From contig NZ_JACYHE010000008.1 in assembly GCF_021696945.1 (NCBI RefSeq), positions 1 through 64,000 of the forward strand: 64,000 nt of DNA. Reading direction: 5' to 3'. The notes below the pieces were generated by a model that made no database searches, was not told where the DNA came from, and worked only from the letters and a program-made list of their open reading frames with translations. The number at the start of each line of letters is the position of its first letter. Position 1 is the stretch's first letter. This document shows, one piece after another, positions 46,976 to 56,539 of this stretch. This DNA is from Streptomyces sp. JJ36. Lineage in GTDB: Bacteria; Actinomycetota; Actinomycetes; Streptomycetales; Streptomycetaceae. The position numbers and the translations under genes were made by a program.

Positions 46976-47976
46976 CCGGCCGGCCGCACGTGCTCTACGT
47001 GCACTTCGACGACACCGGCGGCTCCGGCGGGGCCCCGGACCGGTACCCGGAGCTGCTGGAGCTGCTCGGCGCCCTCACCCCCGTGGTGCAGGCCCTCCCA
47101 CCGGACGCCGCGCTCGCGGACGTGGGCGGCGCGCTGCGCTACTTCCGCCGGGACGCCGCCGGGCTCGCCGCCCTGCTCCGGCTCCGCGTGCGTGCCCTCT
47201 ACGGCGCCGACTGCACCGTCGGCGTCGCCGTCAACCCGCTGCTGGCCCGGATGGCCGCCGCCGACGGGCCGCCGGGCGCGGTGCGGTGCGTGCCCGCGGA
47301 CCCGGAGGAGGCCGCGGAGTTCCTCGCCGGGAAACCGGTGGCCGCCCTGGACGGGGTGGGCCCGGCGACCGCCCGCACTCTCGCCGCGTACGGGCTGGAC
47401 ACCCTCGGCCGGGTCGCCGCCGCCCGCCCCGCCACGCTGCAGCGCATCCTCGGCGCGGCCGCCGGGCGGCGCCTGCGGGAGCGGGCGCGGGGGATCGACC
47501 CCACGCCCGTCGTGCCGAGCGCCCCGGTCCGCTCGCTGAGCCGCGAACACCCCTTCGGCCGGGACGAGCTGGACGCCGGGGTGCGCCGCCGTGCCCTGCT
47601 GACCCTGGCCGACGAGCTGGGGTACCGCATGCGGACGGAGGAACGGGTGGCCCGTGCCCTGACCCTCACCGTCCGGTGCGCGGACCGCTCCACGCTCACC
47701 CGCACCCGTACGCTCCGCGAACCGACCGCGCACACCCCGGAGCTGACCGCGGTGGCCTACGCCCTGCACGATTCCCTGGGGCTCCAGCGCGCCCGGGTGC
47801 GGGCCGTCACGCTGCGCGCGGAGGACCTGCTGCCCGCCGCGGACGCGCCCCGGCAACTCCTGCTGGACCCCCGCGAGGAGAAGGCCCGGCGCGCCGAGGC
47901 CGCCGCCGACCGGGCCCGTGCCCGCTTCGGGCCGGCCGCCGCCCACCCGGCGGGCCTGCTGGACGACGTCGCCTGA
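46972..47976 (+). CDS. Y-family polymerase-like protein (ImuB-like)
   Basis: A 334-aa Y-family protein coupled (ATGA) to dnaE2. It opens VLYVHFDDTGG, has DAALADVGGALRYFRRD where catalytic polymerases have the SIDE motif, then helix-hairpin-helix VAALDGVGPATARTLAAYGLDTLGRVAA and a little-finger-like C-terminus (RTLREPTAHTPELTAVAYALHD). The metal-binding Glu of SIDE is missing and the N-terminal palm is short, so it is probably catalytically inactive, like ImuB, which bridges ImuC/DnaE2 to the sliding clamp. No clear clamp-binding motif was identified by eye. Named as a DinB-type gene in some annotations. Confidence 0.85.
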   Translation: MTGRPHVLYVHFDDTGGSGGAPDRYPELLELLGALTPVVQALPPDAALADVGGALRYFRRDAAGLAALLRLRVRALYGADCTVGVAVNPLLARMAAADGPPGAVRCVPADPEEAAEFLAGKPVAALDGVGPATARTLAAYGLDTLGRVAAARPATLQRILGAAAGRRLRERARGIDPTPVVPSAPVRSLSREHPFGRDELDAGVRRRALLTLADELGYRMRTEERVARALTLTVRCADRSTLTRTRTLREPTAHTPELTAVAYALHDSLGLQRARVRAVTLRAEDLLPAADAPRQLLLDPREEKARRAEAAADRARARFGPAAAHPAGLLDDVA

Positions 47977-47989
47977 GCGGGTGCGTCCC

Positions 47990-48028
47990 GGGCCGGGAAC
48001 AGGGCCGGTCCCGGCCCCGCCGGGGCCG
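47990..48028. terminator. Hairpins between convergent genes
   Basis: GGGCCGGGA (47990-47998) with TCCCGGCCC (48009-48017), overlapped by a second hairpin CGGCCCC/GGGGCCG (48012-48028). Sits between the ImuB-like gene and the convergent FMN protein gene. Confidence 0.5.
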
Positions 48029-48035
48029 CGATCCC

Positions 48036-48662
48036 TCAGCCGTAGAGGCGTTCGGCGTAGCGGGGGCCGTAGTACTCCTCCAGGAACACCAGCGAGTCCT
48101 CCGGCCGGTCCAGGGCCTTGGCCAGGCGCGCCCGGCCCGGCAGCGCGTCCGGCCGCCAGCTCTCCGGCTCCCACGTGCGGGAGCGGAGGAACGCCTTGGA
48201 GCAGTGGTGGAAGACCTCCTCGATCTCCACCAGCAGCGCCAGCTTCGGGCGGTGGTTCCGGACGGTCATCTCGTCGAAGAACGGCGCGTCGCGCAGCAGC
48301 CGGGCCCGGCCGTTGACGCGGAGGGTGTCCCCGCGGCCGGGGAGCAGGAAGACCAGGCCGACATGGGGGTTGGCGAGGACGTTGCGGAAGCCGTCCACCC
48401 GCTTGTTGCCCGGGCGGTCCGGAAGGACCAGCGTCCGGTCGTCGAGCACCTTCGCGAAGCCCGCCGGGTCGCCCTTGGGCGAGACGTCGCAGGTGCCGTC
48501 CGGAGCCGAGGTGGCGACCAGGCAGAGCGGCGAGTGGGCCAGCCACTCGCGGTCCAGGGCGTGCAGGGACGTACGGGTCTTGTGCGCCGTGTGCGGGGCC
48601 GGTTCGCCGACGATCTCCCGGAGCTCGGCCTCGGAGGCGACCTCCACCCAGTCTGTGGTCAT
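48036..48662 (-). CDS. PPOX-type FMN flavoprotein (pyridoxamine 5'-phosphate oxidase family)
   Basis: A 208-aa split-barrel FMN protein: LAHSPLCLVATSAPDGTCDVSPKGDPAGF, LVLPDRPGNKRVDGFRNVLANPHVGLVFLLPGRGDTLRVNG and VEIEEVFHHCSKAFLRSRTW are typical of the MSMEG_1061-like subgroup that reduces F420- or FMN-linked substrates. The true substrate is unknown. ATG 48662 is chosen because TAGGAT ends 7 bases upstream (leaderless mRNA); GTG 48668 is too close to that box. Confidence 0.88.
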   Translation of the reverse strand: MTTDWVEVASEAELREIVGEPAPHTAHKTRTSLHALDREWLAHSPLCLVATSAPDGTCDVSPKGDPAGFAKVLDDRTLVLPDRPGNKRVDGFRNVLANPHVGLVFLLPGRGDTLRVNGRARLLRDAPFFDEMTVRNHRPKLALLVEIEEVFHHCSKAFLRSRTWEPESWRPDALPGRARLAKALDRPEDSLVFLEEYYGPRYAERLYG

Positions 48663-48778
48663 GCCCACGATCCTAGGGCGCGGGCCCCGGAGCCGGGGCG
48701 TACGGGCCGCGCCGCCGCACCCGAGGTGAAGGGACTGGTGCGGCGGCGCGGCGGTCCGGGCGGTGCCCGGGCGCGGGG

Positions 48779-49888
48779 TCAGGCGCGCCGGCGGCGCAGC
48801 GTACGGCGGCGCAGAGCGAACAGCAGGCCCGCACCCGCCGCCAGCGCCGCGGCACCGCCCGCGGCGAGGACACCGGTGCCGTCACCGCCGGTCTCGGCGA
48901 GGTCGACGGCCTCGGTGCCGGCGCCCTGCGGCCGCGCCGCGCCCGCCCCGGCCGCCTCCTGCGTGGCGGAGCCGGTGGCGTCACCGGCGGCGCCGGGGTC
49001 GCCGGCACCGGGCGTCCCGCCCTGCTCGCCGCGCCCCCCGTGCGCGGCGTGGGCCGACTCCCCGGCGTCCCCGGCGTTTCCGGCGTCGTGGGTGTCTCCG
49101 CCGTGCCCGCCGTGGTCCACGGTGGACCTCTCCGCGCCCGCCGCGATCTGCTCCTCGGACGGCGCGGCCGGTGGTGCGTCGTCCGTTCCGCTCGCGGAGC
49201 CCGCGGACGGCCCGGAGCCCTCCGCCGCGCCACCGCTCCCGGGGGCGGAGGCCTCGCCGCCGAAGACCACGTCGGAGCAGGTGTAGAAGGCCTCGGGGCT
49301 GTCCGAGCGCTGCCAGATGCTGTAGACCAGGTGCCGGCCGGACCGTTCGGGCACCGTCCCCTCGAAGACGTAGTGGCCGCCGGCGAGCTTCGGGTCCTGC
49401 ACCGTCGCGAAGGGCTTCTCCTCCAGGTCCGACCACTTCAGGGGCTTCGCCGGGTCGTAGCCCTCCTTGGTGAGGTAGAGCGCGAAGCCGCCACGGTGCG
49501 GTGCCGTGGCGCGGTAGCGGAAGGTGTGCTTCCCGGACGTCATCGCGGTGGCCGGCCAGTCCGCCCGGGGCAGGTCCAGTCCCCGGTACTTCTCCCGGCC
49601 CGCGCTGCACAGCTCGCCGTCCGGGACGATCTCCCGGTGCCGGCCGTCGGCGTTCGCCAGGTTCACCTCGTTCCAGTCGTAGAACGCCTGGGTGCCGCCG
49701 GCCGCGATCGCCGCCTTGCACGCCGCCGACCGCGGGTTCTCCGGGCCCTCGGCGAAGCAGGCGGACACCCGGCTCACCGGGTCCGACATCGAGCCGTGCG
49801 CGGCTGCCGGAGCAGCGGTCACCAGGGAGAGCGCCAGGGGCGTGAGGCCGAAGGCGGCGACCGAGGCGGCCGTGCGGCGAGCGGTCAT
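48779..49888 (-). CDS. AA10 lytic polysaccharide monooxygenase with sortase anchor
   Basis: A 369-aa secreted copper enzyme that oxidatively cleaves chitin or cellulose. Signal peptide 1-30 leaves H31 as the new N-terminus (HGSMSDPVSR); the second histidine-brace residue is H131 in ATAPHRGGFALYLTK; YVFEGTVPERSGRHLVYSIWQRSDSPEAFYTCSDVVF closes the domain near 215. Then a Gly/Ser/Ala/His-rich linker, a LAETG sorting motif at 330-334, a membrane span and an RRR tail: the class E-like (LAXTG) sortase signal of streptomycetes. So the enzyme is probably fixed to the wall. ATG 49888 has AAGGAG upstream. C1/C4 specificity and substrate are not readable. Confidence 0.93.
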   Translation of the reverse strand: MTARRTAASVAAFGLTPLALSLVTAAPAAAHGSMSDPVSRVSACFAEGPENPRSAACKAAIAAGGTQAFYDWNEVNLANADGRHREIVPDGELCSAGREKYRGLDLPRADWPATAMTSGKHTFRYRATAPHRGGFALYLTKEGYDPAKPLKWSDLEEKPFATVQDPKLAGGHYVFEGTVPERSGRHLVYSIWQRSDSPEAFYTCSDVVFGGEASAPGSGGAAEGSGPSAGSASGTDDAPPAAPSEEQIAAGAERSTVDHGGHGGDTHDAGNAGDAGESAHAAHGGRGEQGGTPGAGDPGAAGDATGSATQEAAGAGAARPQGAGTEAVDLAETGGDGTGVLAAGGAAALAAGAGLLFALRRRTLRRRRA

Positions 49889-50285
49889 CGTGAGGCTCCT
49901 TCTTCAGGTGCGTCGGCAGCGCGTGGGTGCCGGCGCCGTGCGCCGGGCCGCTGCTCCGGGGTCGCGGTGCGGGCGTACGGGCGCGGGGCCGCCCGTACGC
50001 CACCGGGCGCGGTGGGCCGGCGGACGTGCCGGCGGCAGACCCGCCCGGTGATCAGCACGCTAACCAGGGAATTCGCCCCGGAGGCCGCCCTTACGGCCCG
50101 CTTAAGGAAACGCTCACGGGCAGCTAAGACTGGTGCCGTCCGGCCGCGGAGCCGGGACGGCCCGCTGTCCGGTGCCGGAGCCGGGCGGCCCCCGCCTCGC
50201 CCCCGGTCCCGCAGGTCGCACAGAATTCCGACAGAGTTCCGCGGGAAATGCCCGGAATGGCCTCTTTGGGGTTAGCGTCGTAGAT
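49889..50285. other. 397-bp divergent spacer
   Basis: Between the LPMO gene and the TPM-like gene. 50040-50135 is lower in GC (AGGGAATTC, GGCTTAAGG-like and CTAAGACT segments) and probably carries the LPMO and other promoter elements. I found no DasR-like site here and no gene. Confidence 0.4.
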
Positions 50286-51683
50286 ATGAAGACCACTGCT
50301 GAGCCCCGAGCGGGCACCCGCCTTCCGACGCTGGTGCTGGCCGTGCTCGGCGCCGCTCTCGCGCTGCTGCTGGCCGCCGCGCCCGGCGCCCGCGCGGCGG
50401 ACGGTCTGGAGGGCGTCGCCCAGGACCTGCGGCAGGGCCCGGTCCACGTCGACCCGCGCGCCGCCGACCGGCTGCCCGGCCCGGCAGCGGACGCCGTGGC
50501 CGGGACCATCGAACGGGCCGACAAGCCCGTCTTCGTCGCCGTGCTGCCGGAGTCCGCGGAGTTCGACCCGGCGACGCTCTTCCAGGACCTGCGGACGGAG
50601 ACCGGCATCACCGGCGTCTACGCGGTCGCGCTCGGCGACCGCTTCGCGGCCCGCGCGGACTCCTCGGTGATGTCGCCGGACGAGGTGACCAACCTGGCCG
50701 GCGCCGCCGAACGCTCCGCCGACGGCGACGTGGAGGCCATGGTGACGGACTTCGTCGACCAGGCGGTCCAGCAGGCGGACGGCCGTGCCCCGGCCACCTG
50801 GGACAGCGGGGCGGACAGCGGTGCCGCCGGCGACGCCGCCGCCACCGGAACCGGCGGACTGGCCGTGCTGGTCGTGATGTTCGGGCTGCTGATGCTCGTC
50901 ACGGGCGGCGCCCTGCTGTCCGGCCGGCGCCGGGCGCAGCGCCGGGCCGAGGAGCAGCGGGCGCAGCTCGAGACGCTCCGCCCGGTGGTCGACGAGGACA
51001 TCACCGCCTTCGGCGAGCGGCTGGACCGGATCGGGTTCTCGCCCTCCGCGCCCGGCACGGACGACGCCATGCGCGAGGACTACACCCGCGCCCTGGACTC
51101 CTACGACCAGGCCAAGGACGCCATGGCGGGGGCGCGGCACCCCTCCGACGTGCGGGCGGTGACCGAGGCGCTGGAGGAGGGCCGGTTCGCCCTGGCCACC
51201 CTGGAGGCGCGGCAGGCGGGGGAGCCGCTGCCGGAGCGGCGCTCCCCGTGCTTCTTCGACCCGCGGCACGGCCCCTCGGTCCAGGACGTGACCTGGGCCC
51301 CGCCGGGCGGCACCGAGCGCGAGGTCCCGGTGTGCGCCGCGGACGCCGCACGGCTGGCGGAGGGCGAGGAGCCGATGACCCGCGAGGTCGAGACGGCCTC
51401 CGGGCGGCGGCCCTACTGGGAGGCCGGCCCGGCGTACGGCCCGTGGGCGTTCGGCTACTTCGGCGGCGCGCTGCTCCCCGGGCTGCTCATGGGCACCATG
51501 CTCGGCGGCATGCTGCACGGTCCGTACGGTTACGGCTACGGCGGCGAGTACGGCGGCGGCGAGTACGCGGGCGGCGCCGAGTCCGGGTCCGACTTCGACT
51601 CCGGGGACTTCGGAGGCTTCGGGGGCGGGGACGCCGGCGGCTTCGGCGGCTTCGGCGGGGGCGACTTCGGCGGAGGTTTCTGA
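50286..51683 (+). CDS. Secreted/membrane protein, TPM-like N-terminus and Gly/Phe-rich C-terminus
   Basis: A 465-aa membrane protein. Signal-like segment 12-37, an extracytoplasmic domain (about 45-170: RADKPVFVAVLPESAEFD, ITGVYAVALGDRFAARA), a transmembrane helix (about 196-220, LAVLVVMFGLLMLVTGGALL), a helical cytoplasmic region (YTRALDSYDQAKDAM) and a tail of GGF/GGD/GEYGG repeats. The layout resembles TPM-domain (YgcG-like) proteins of actinobacteria. ATG 50286 has TAGCGT (50273-50278) 7 bases upstream and no ribosome site: leaderless type. Function unknown. Confidence 0.7.
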   Translation: MKTTAEPRAGTRLPTLVLAVLGAALALLLAAAPGARAADGLEGVAQDLRQGPVHVDPRAADRLPGPAADAVAGTIERADKPVFVAVLPESAEFDPATLFQDLRTETGITGVYAVALGDRFAARADSSVMSPDEVTNLAGAAERSADGDVEAMVTDFVDQAVQQADGRAPATWDSGADSGAAGDAAATGTGGLAVLVVMFGLLMLVTGGALLSGRRRAQRRAEEQRAQLETLRPVVDEDITAFGERLDRIGFSPSAPGTDDAMREDYTRALDSYDQAKDAMAGARHPSDVRAVTEALEEGRFALATLEARQAGEPLPERRSPCFFDPRHGPSVQDVTWAPPGGTEREVPVCAADAARLAEGEEPMTREVETASGRRPYWEAGPAYGPWAFGYFGGALLPGLLMGTMLGGMLHGPYGYGYGGEYGGGEYAGGAESGSDFDSGDFGGFGGGDAGGFGGFGGGDFGGGF

Positions 51684-52021
51684 CCGGGGCGCGCGGCGAC
51701 GCGTGGGCCCCGGGGCGTGACAGTGCGGGGCGTCACGGGCGGTCCCGTGCCGGTGTGCGGCGCGGGGCCGCCCACGTGTGCGGCCTCCCGGCGCCCGGTC
51801 CGCCCGTGGCGCGCGCCAGCCGCCGGGCGTGACCGCCGCGATGCGCGCCCCCGGCACGACCCGGACGTCCCGGGCGCATCCGGACAGCTGAGCCGCCCCG
51901 CCGGCCCCGCCCCGCGTGAGCAGAACGAGCACAACTCTTCTTACGACCACAAGCGAGACAGCACGCCGACCCGCCGGAAGCATGTGGGCCGCCTCACACC
52001 CACACCGATCTGCGGAAGGCG
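51684..52021. other. 338-bp spacer upstream of tctC
   Basis: Very GC-rich until about 51915; 51915-51965 is AT-richer (ACAACTCTTCTTACGACC) and is the likeliest site of the tct promoter. No gene, and no adjacent two-component regulator. Confidence 0.45.
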
Positions 52022-53014
52022 GTGGCACGCGTGCGTCTGCGCACCACCCTCGCGCTGCTCGGAGCGGCGCTGCTCGTGTTCGCCGGACCGCCGCTGCTCA
52101 CCACGGGCAGCGGCGCCGCGACGGGCACCAGCATCCCCGGTCTGCGCATCATGGTGCCCAACTCCCCGGGCGGCGGTTACGACATCACCGCACGCACCGC
52201 GGCCAGGAACGCCGAGGACGCCGGGCTCGGCCACACCATCGAGGTCTTCAACCTGCCCGGCGCGGGCGGCACCGTCGGGCTGAGCCGGGTGGTCGGCGAG
52301 CACGGCAACGGCAAGCTCGCCATGCTCATGGGCCTCGGCGTGGTCGGCGCCGTCGAGACCAACCACGCGCCGTCCCGGCTCGGCGACACCACGCCCATCG
52401 CCCGGCTGGTGGAGGAGCCGAACATCATCGTGGTCGGCAAGGACTCGAAGTACCGCACCATCGACCAGCTGCTGGCCGACTGGAAGCGGAACCCGGGCGA
52501 CCTCCCCGTCGGCGGCGGCTCCTCCCCGGGCGGCCCGGACCACCTGGCCCCGATGCTCATGGCCGAGGCCGCCGGGATCACCCCGAAGTCGGTCAACTAC
52601 GTCCCCTTCGACGGGGGCGGAGAACTGCTGGCCTCCGTGCTCGGCGGCAAGGTGGCCTTCGGCGTCTCCGGCATCGGCGAGTACCGCGACCAGATCGAGT
52701 CCGGCGAGCTGCGGCTGCTGGCCGTCACCGGGCCGCAGCGCATCGAGGGCTTCGACGCCCCCACGCTCCGGGAGGCCGGGCTCGACGTCGAGTTCACCAA
52801 CTGGCGCGGCCTGGTCGCACCGCCCGGCCTCGGCGACGCGGAGCGGGACCGGCTGATCCGCTTCGTCACCGCGCTGCACGGCACGGAGGAGTGGCGCGCC
52901 TCGCTGCGGCGCAACGGCTGGGACGACGCCTTCCTGACCGGCGAGGCGTACGGGCGCTTCCTGGACGGCCAGGAGAAGCGCGTCGACTCGGTGCTGAAGG
53001 AGCTGGGACTGTGA
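52022..53014 (+). CDS. tctC: Tripartite tricarboxylate transporter, substrate-binding protein
   Basis: A 330-aa exported binding protein. Signal peptide about 1-30 ([20 protein letters not shown]). TctC-family blocks: [75 protein letters not shown] and [22 protein letters not shown]. It should bind citrate or another carboxylate outside the membrane. GTG 52022 lies close to GGAAGG; GTG 52031 (11 bases from it) is an alternative start. Stop overlaps tctB by four bases. Confidence 0.92.
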   Translation: MARVRLRTTLALLGAALLVFAGPPLLTTGSGAATGTSIPGLRIMVPNSPGGGYDITARTAARNAEDAGLGHTIEVFNLPGAGGTVGLSRVVGEHGNGKLAMLMGLGVVGAVETNHAPSRLGDTTPIARLVEEPNIIVVGKDSKYRTIDQLLADWKRNPGDLPVGGGSSPGGPDHLAPMLMAEAAGITPKSVNYVPFDGGGELLASVLGGKVAFGVSGIGEYRDQIESGELRLLAVTGPQRIEGFDAPTLREAGLDVEFTNWRGLVAPPGLGDAERDRLIRFVTALHGTEEWRASLRRNGWDDAFLTGEAYGRFLDGQEKRVDSVLKELGL

Positions 53015-53616
53015 CCGCGGACACCGGAACACCCGGCGCGGAAGCGCACGGTACGGGCACACCCGGCGCCGGAGCACCCGGCGGCACCGGAGCCCCGGAG
53101 CCCGCCGCCCCGCACGGCGGCCCCCGGGGCTGGCTCCGCGGGCTGTCGGAGCTGGGCGTCAGCGCGATGCTGCTCGCCGTGGGCGTGCTGGTCCTCACCG
53201 ACGCCCTCACCATGGAGGGCAACTTCATCCAGCGCGGCCCGGTCGGCCCGAAGACCGTGCCGGTCGTCGTCGGCTGCGGGCTGCTGCTCGTCGCCGTGCT
53301 GCTCGCCGTGGACGTGCTGCGCGGCGGCCGCGGCGAGGCCGAGGGCGGCGAGGACGTCGACCTCTCCGAACCCGGCGACTGGCGCACCGTCGCCCTGCTG
53401 GCCGGGATCTTCCTGGCCAACGCGGCGCTCATCGGGCCGCTCGGCTTCCCCGCCTCCGGCGCACTGCTCTTCTGGGGCTCCGCCTACGCCCTCGGCAGCC
53501 GCAACCTCACCCGCGACCCGCTGATCGCGGCCGTGCTCTCGGTGACCACCTTCGTGGTCTTCGACAACCTGCTGGGCGTGCCGCTGCCCGGCGGCCCCCT
53601 GATGGAGGTGCTGTAG
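53011..53616 (+). CDS. tctB: Tripartite tricarboxylate transporter, small membrane subunit
   Basis: A 201-aa TctB-like protein with an Ala/Gly/Pro-rich start (about 40 residues) and four hydrophobic segments ([79 protein letters not shown]). GTG 53011 overlaps the tctC stop (GTGA), with AAGGAG 7 bases upstream. Works with TctA as the membrane part of the transporter. Confidence 0.9.
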   Translation: MTADTGTPGAEAHGTGTPGAGAPGGTGAPEPAAPHGGPRGWLRGLSELGVSAMLLAVGVLVLTDALTMEGNFIQRGPVGPKTVPVVVGCGLLLVAVLLAVDVLRGGRGEAEGGEDVDLSEPGDWRTVALLAGIFLANAALIGPLGFPASGALLFWGSAYALGSRNLTRDPLIAAVLSVTTFVVFDNLLGVPLPGGPLMEVL

Positions 53617-53618
53617 CC

Positions 53619-55127
53619 GTGGACTCCCTGAACTCCCTGCTCGACGGCTTCGGCACGGCACTCACCCCGCTGAACCTGCTCTGGGCGGCGATCGGCGTGC
53701 TGCTCGGCACCGCGATCGGCGTACTGCCCGGCATCGGCCCGGCGATGGCCGTCGCGCTGCTGCTGCCCGTGACCTACGGGCTGGACCCCACGGGCGCCTT
53801 CATCATGTTCGCCGGCATCTACTACGGCGGCATGTTCGGCGGCTCCACCACCTCGATCCTGCTCAACACCCCCGGCGAGAGCGCCGCCGTGGTCGCCGCC
53901 ATCGAGGGCAACCCCATGGCTCGCTCCGGCCGCGGCGCCCAGGCGCTGGCCGCCGCGGCCATCGGCCACTTCACCGGCGGGATGCTCGGCACCCTCGCCC
54001 TGGTCGCCCTCGCGCCCACGGTGGCCGCGCTGGCCGTGGACATCGGCGCGCCCGACTACTTCGCGATCATGGTGCTGGCCTTCATCGCGGTGACGTCCGT
54101 ACTCGGCCGCTCCCGGGTCCGGGGCTTCGCCTCGTTGCTGCTCGGCCTCACCCTCGGTCTGGTGGGCCTGGACCAGATGACCGGTCAGCAGCGCCTCACC
54201 TTCGACAGCCTGCTGCTGGCGGACGGCATCGACATCGTCATCGTGGCCGTCGGGCTCTTCGCCATCGGGGAGGCCCTGTGGGTGGCCGCACGTCTGCGCC
54301 GCACCACCGGCGAGTCCGTGCCGGTCAGCCGCCCCTGGCTGGGCCGCGGCGAGCTGCGGCGCACCTGGCGGCCCTGGCTGCGCGGCCCGTTCATCGGCTT
54401 CCCGTTCGGCGCCATCCCGGCAGGCGGCGCGGAGATCCCCACCTTTCTCTCCTACGTCACCGAGAAACGGCTCTCCCGGCACCGGGGCGAGTTCGGGAAG
54501 GGCGCCATCGAGGGCGTCGCCGGGCCGGAGTCGGCGGCCTCCGCCTCCGCGGCGGGCACCCTGGTCTCCCTGCTCACCCTGGGGCTGCCCACCACGGCGG
54601 TCGCCGCGGTGATGCTGGCCGCGTTCCAGCAGTACGGCATCCAGCCCGGGCCGCTGCTCTTCGAGCGCGAACCCGACCTGGTCTGGGGCCTGATCGCCTC
54701 CCTCTTCGTGGGCATGGCGCTTCTGCTGGTGCTCAACCTGCCGCTGGCCCCGGTGTGGGCGAAGCTGCTGCGGATCCCGCGGCCGTATCTCTACGCGGGC
54801 ATCCTCTTCTTCGCCGCGGTCGGCGCCTACGCGGTCGGCGGTCAGGCCGTGGACCTGGTGATCCTGCTGATCATCGGCTTCCTCGGGCTGATGATGCGGA
54901 GGTACGGGCTGCCGGTGCTGCCTGCCGTGATCGGGGTGATCCTCGGCCCGGCCGCCGAGCAGCAGCTCCGCCGGGCCCTGCAGATCAGCGACGGCAGTGT
55001 GACGGGCCTGGCGAACACGCCGTTCTCCGTCACCGTCTACGCGGTCGTCGCGCTGCTGCTCGCCTGGCCCTGGCTCCGCAGGCTGCTGCCGCGCCGGCGA
55101 CGGGACCGGGAGCCCGCGGCGGGCTGA
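53619..55127 (+). CDS. tctA: Tripartite tricarboxylate transporter, large membrane subunit
   Basis: A 502-aa TctA protein with about 11-12 membrane spans. Conserved loops: [50 protein letters not shown] and [27 protein letters not shown] with NNA-like [27 protein letters not shown]. Starts two bases after the tctB stop. Last gene of tctCBA; a 13-bp inverted repeat at 55156-55201 follows. Confidence 0.94.
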   Translation: MDSLNSLLDGFGTALTPLNLLWAAIGVLLGTAIGVLPGIGPAMAVALLLPVTYGLDPTGAFIMFAGIYYGGMFGGSTTSILLNTPGESAAVVAAIEGNPMARSGRGAQALAAAAIGHFTGGMLGTLALVALAPTVAALAVDIGAPDYFAIMVLAFIAVTSVLGRSRVRGFASLLLGLTLGLVGLDQMTGQQRLTFDSLLLADGIDIVIVAVGLFAIGEALWVAARLRRTTGESVPVSRPWLGRGELRRTWRPWLRGPFIGFPFGAIPAGGAEIPTFLSYVTEKRLSRHRGEFGKGAIEGVAGPESAASASAAGTLVSLLTLGLPTTAVAAVMLAAFQQYGIQPGPLLFEREPDLVWGLIASLFVGMALLLVLNLPLAPVWAKLLRIPRPYLYAGILFFAAVGAYAVGGQAVDLVILLIIGFLGLMMRRYGLPVLPAVIGVILGPAAEQQLRRALQISDGSVTGLANTPFSVTVYAVVALLLAWPWLRRLLPRRRRDREPAAG

Positions 55128-55155
55128 CCGGAAACCGCCGCCACCTCACTCCGCA

Positions 55156-55201
55156 CCCCCGGTACCGTGGCGCCACAACGGCGCACGGACGGTACCGGGG
55201 G
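55156..55201. promoter_or_regulatory. 13-bp inverted repeat between tctA and the monooxygenase gene
   Basis: CCCCCGGTACCGT (55156-55168) and ACGGTACCGGGGG (55189-55201) pair perfectly across 20 bases. It could be the tctA terminator or an operator for the next gene, whose start lies 7 bases further on. Confidence 0.5.
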
Positions 55202-55207
55202 GCGGAG

Positions 55208-56536
55208 TTGACACGCGAGGACCTGCGGGTGCTGATCGCCGGAGCGGGGATCGGGGGGCTCAGCACCGCGCTCAGCCTGCACGCGGCGGGTGCCGGCGAA
55301 GGCGTCGTGGTGGCGGACGCCTCGCGGCGGCTGCGGCCGGTCGGCGCGGGCATCAACCTCCTGCCGCACGCGGTCCGCGAACTCACCGAGCTGGGACTGG
55401 GCGACCGGCTCGCCGCGGTCGCCGCCGAGCCCCGCGAGCTGCTCTTCACCGACCGGCACGGCAACCGCATCACCGGCCACCCCCGTGGGCGCGCGGCCGG
55501 GTACCGCTGGCCGCAGCTCTCGGTGCACCGTGGCGCGCTGCAGCGGATCCTGCTGGAGGCGGTGCGGGAACGCCTCGGCCCCCGGGCGGTGCGCACCGGG
55601 CTCGCCCTGGAGGACGCCGCCGCCGGGCCGGGCGGCGTACGGGCGTGGTTCCGTGCCCGGGACGGCGCCGCGGGCACCGGCGTCACCCTGGACGCGGACG
55701 TGCTGGTCGGCGCCGACGGTCTGCACTCGGCCGTACGGCGGGGCCTGCACCCCGGCGAGGGCCCGCCGCTGTGGAACGGCATCCGGATGTGGCGCGGCGT
55801 CACCGAGGCGCCGCCGCCGCTGGACGGCCGCACGATGATCATCGCGGGCAGCTACCGGCCGGCCCGCGTCGTCGTCTACCCGCTGGGCGGCGGGCTGGTC
55901 AACTGGGTCGCCGAGGTGCGGGTCGCCGGTCCCGGGGTGCCGGGCGGCGGCCGCCCGGCACCCCACGGCGCCGACTGGTCCCGCCGCGGACGGCTGGACG
56001 ACGTCCTGCCGTACTTCGCGGACTGGCGCATCGACGGGCTCGACGTGGCCGGCCTGCTGCGTGGCGCCGCGCGCATCCTGGAGTACCCCATGGTCGACCG
56101 CGACCCGCTGGCCACCTGGGGCGCCGGCCCGGTGACCCTGCTCGGCGACGCGGCCCACCCGATGTACCCGGTCGGCTCCAACGGCGGCTCCCAGGCCGTG
56201 CTGGACGCCCGGGTGCTCGCCCGCGAGCTGGCCCGCCGCCCCGGCGACCCGGAGGGGGCCCTGCGGGCGTACGAGGCCGAGCGGCTCGGCCCGGTGAACG
56301 CGATCGCCCTGGCCTGCCGCGACATGCCCGCCGACCGGATGCTGGACACCGTCGCCGAGCGGGCGCCCCAGGGCTTCCGGTGCATCGAGGAGGTGCTTTC
56401 CGCCGCCGAGCTCGCGGCGATGCGGACGGCCCTGCGCCGTACCACGGACACGGACGCGGCCGAGCTCAACGCCCGGCCGTCCTGGTCCGTACGCCCGGGC
56501 GGGGACGTCTCCGGGGACGCCGCGGTGCACGGCTGA
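55208..56536 (+). CDS. FAD-dependent aromatic-ring monooxygenase-like protein
   Basis: A 442-aa group A flavin monooxygenase. FAD-binding GAGIGGLSTALSLHAAGA at residues 12-30; GADGLHSAVRRGL (the DG motif) near 175; GDAAHPMYPVGSNGGSQAVLDA (the GD motif) near 315. The closest types are salicylate- and 3-hydroxybenzoate-hydroxylase-like enzymes. Substrate unknown. TTG 55208 is the first start in frame but abuts GGAG; GTG 55229, with GAGG 8 bases upstream, would begin right at VLIAGAG and is a serious alternative. No partner catabolic genes adjoin it. Confidence 0.85.
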   Translation: MTREDLRVLIAGAGIGGLSTALSLHAAGAGEGVVVADASRRLRPVGAGINLLPHAVRELTELGLGDRLAAVAAEPRELLFTDRHGNRITGHPRGRAAGYRWPQLSVHRGALQRILLEAVRERLGPRAVRTGLALEDAAAGPGGVRAWFRARDGAAGTGVTLDADVLVGADGLHSAVRRGLHPGEGPPLWNGIRMWRGVTEAPPPLDGRTMIIAGSYRPARVVVYPLGGGLVNWVAEVRVAGPGVPGGGRPAPHGADWSRRGRLDDVLPYFADWRIDGLDVAGLLRGAARILEYPMVDRDPLATWGAGPVTLLGDAAHPMYPVGSNGGSQAVLDARVLARELARRPGDPEGALRAYEAERLGPVNAIALACRDMPADRMLDTVAERAPQGFRCIEEVLSAAELAAMRTALRRTTDTDAAELNARPSWSVRPGGDVSGDAAVHG

Positions 56537-56539
56537 CCC

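Noticed and set aside
49889-50285. DasR-type site for the LPMO gene
   Set aside because: No sequence close to TGGTCTAGACCA was found in the divergent spacer, unlike the chitinase remnant.
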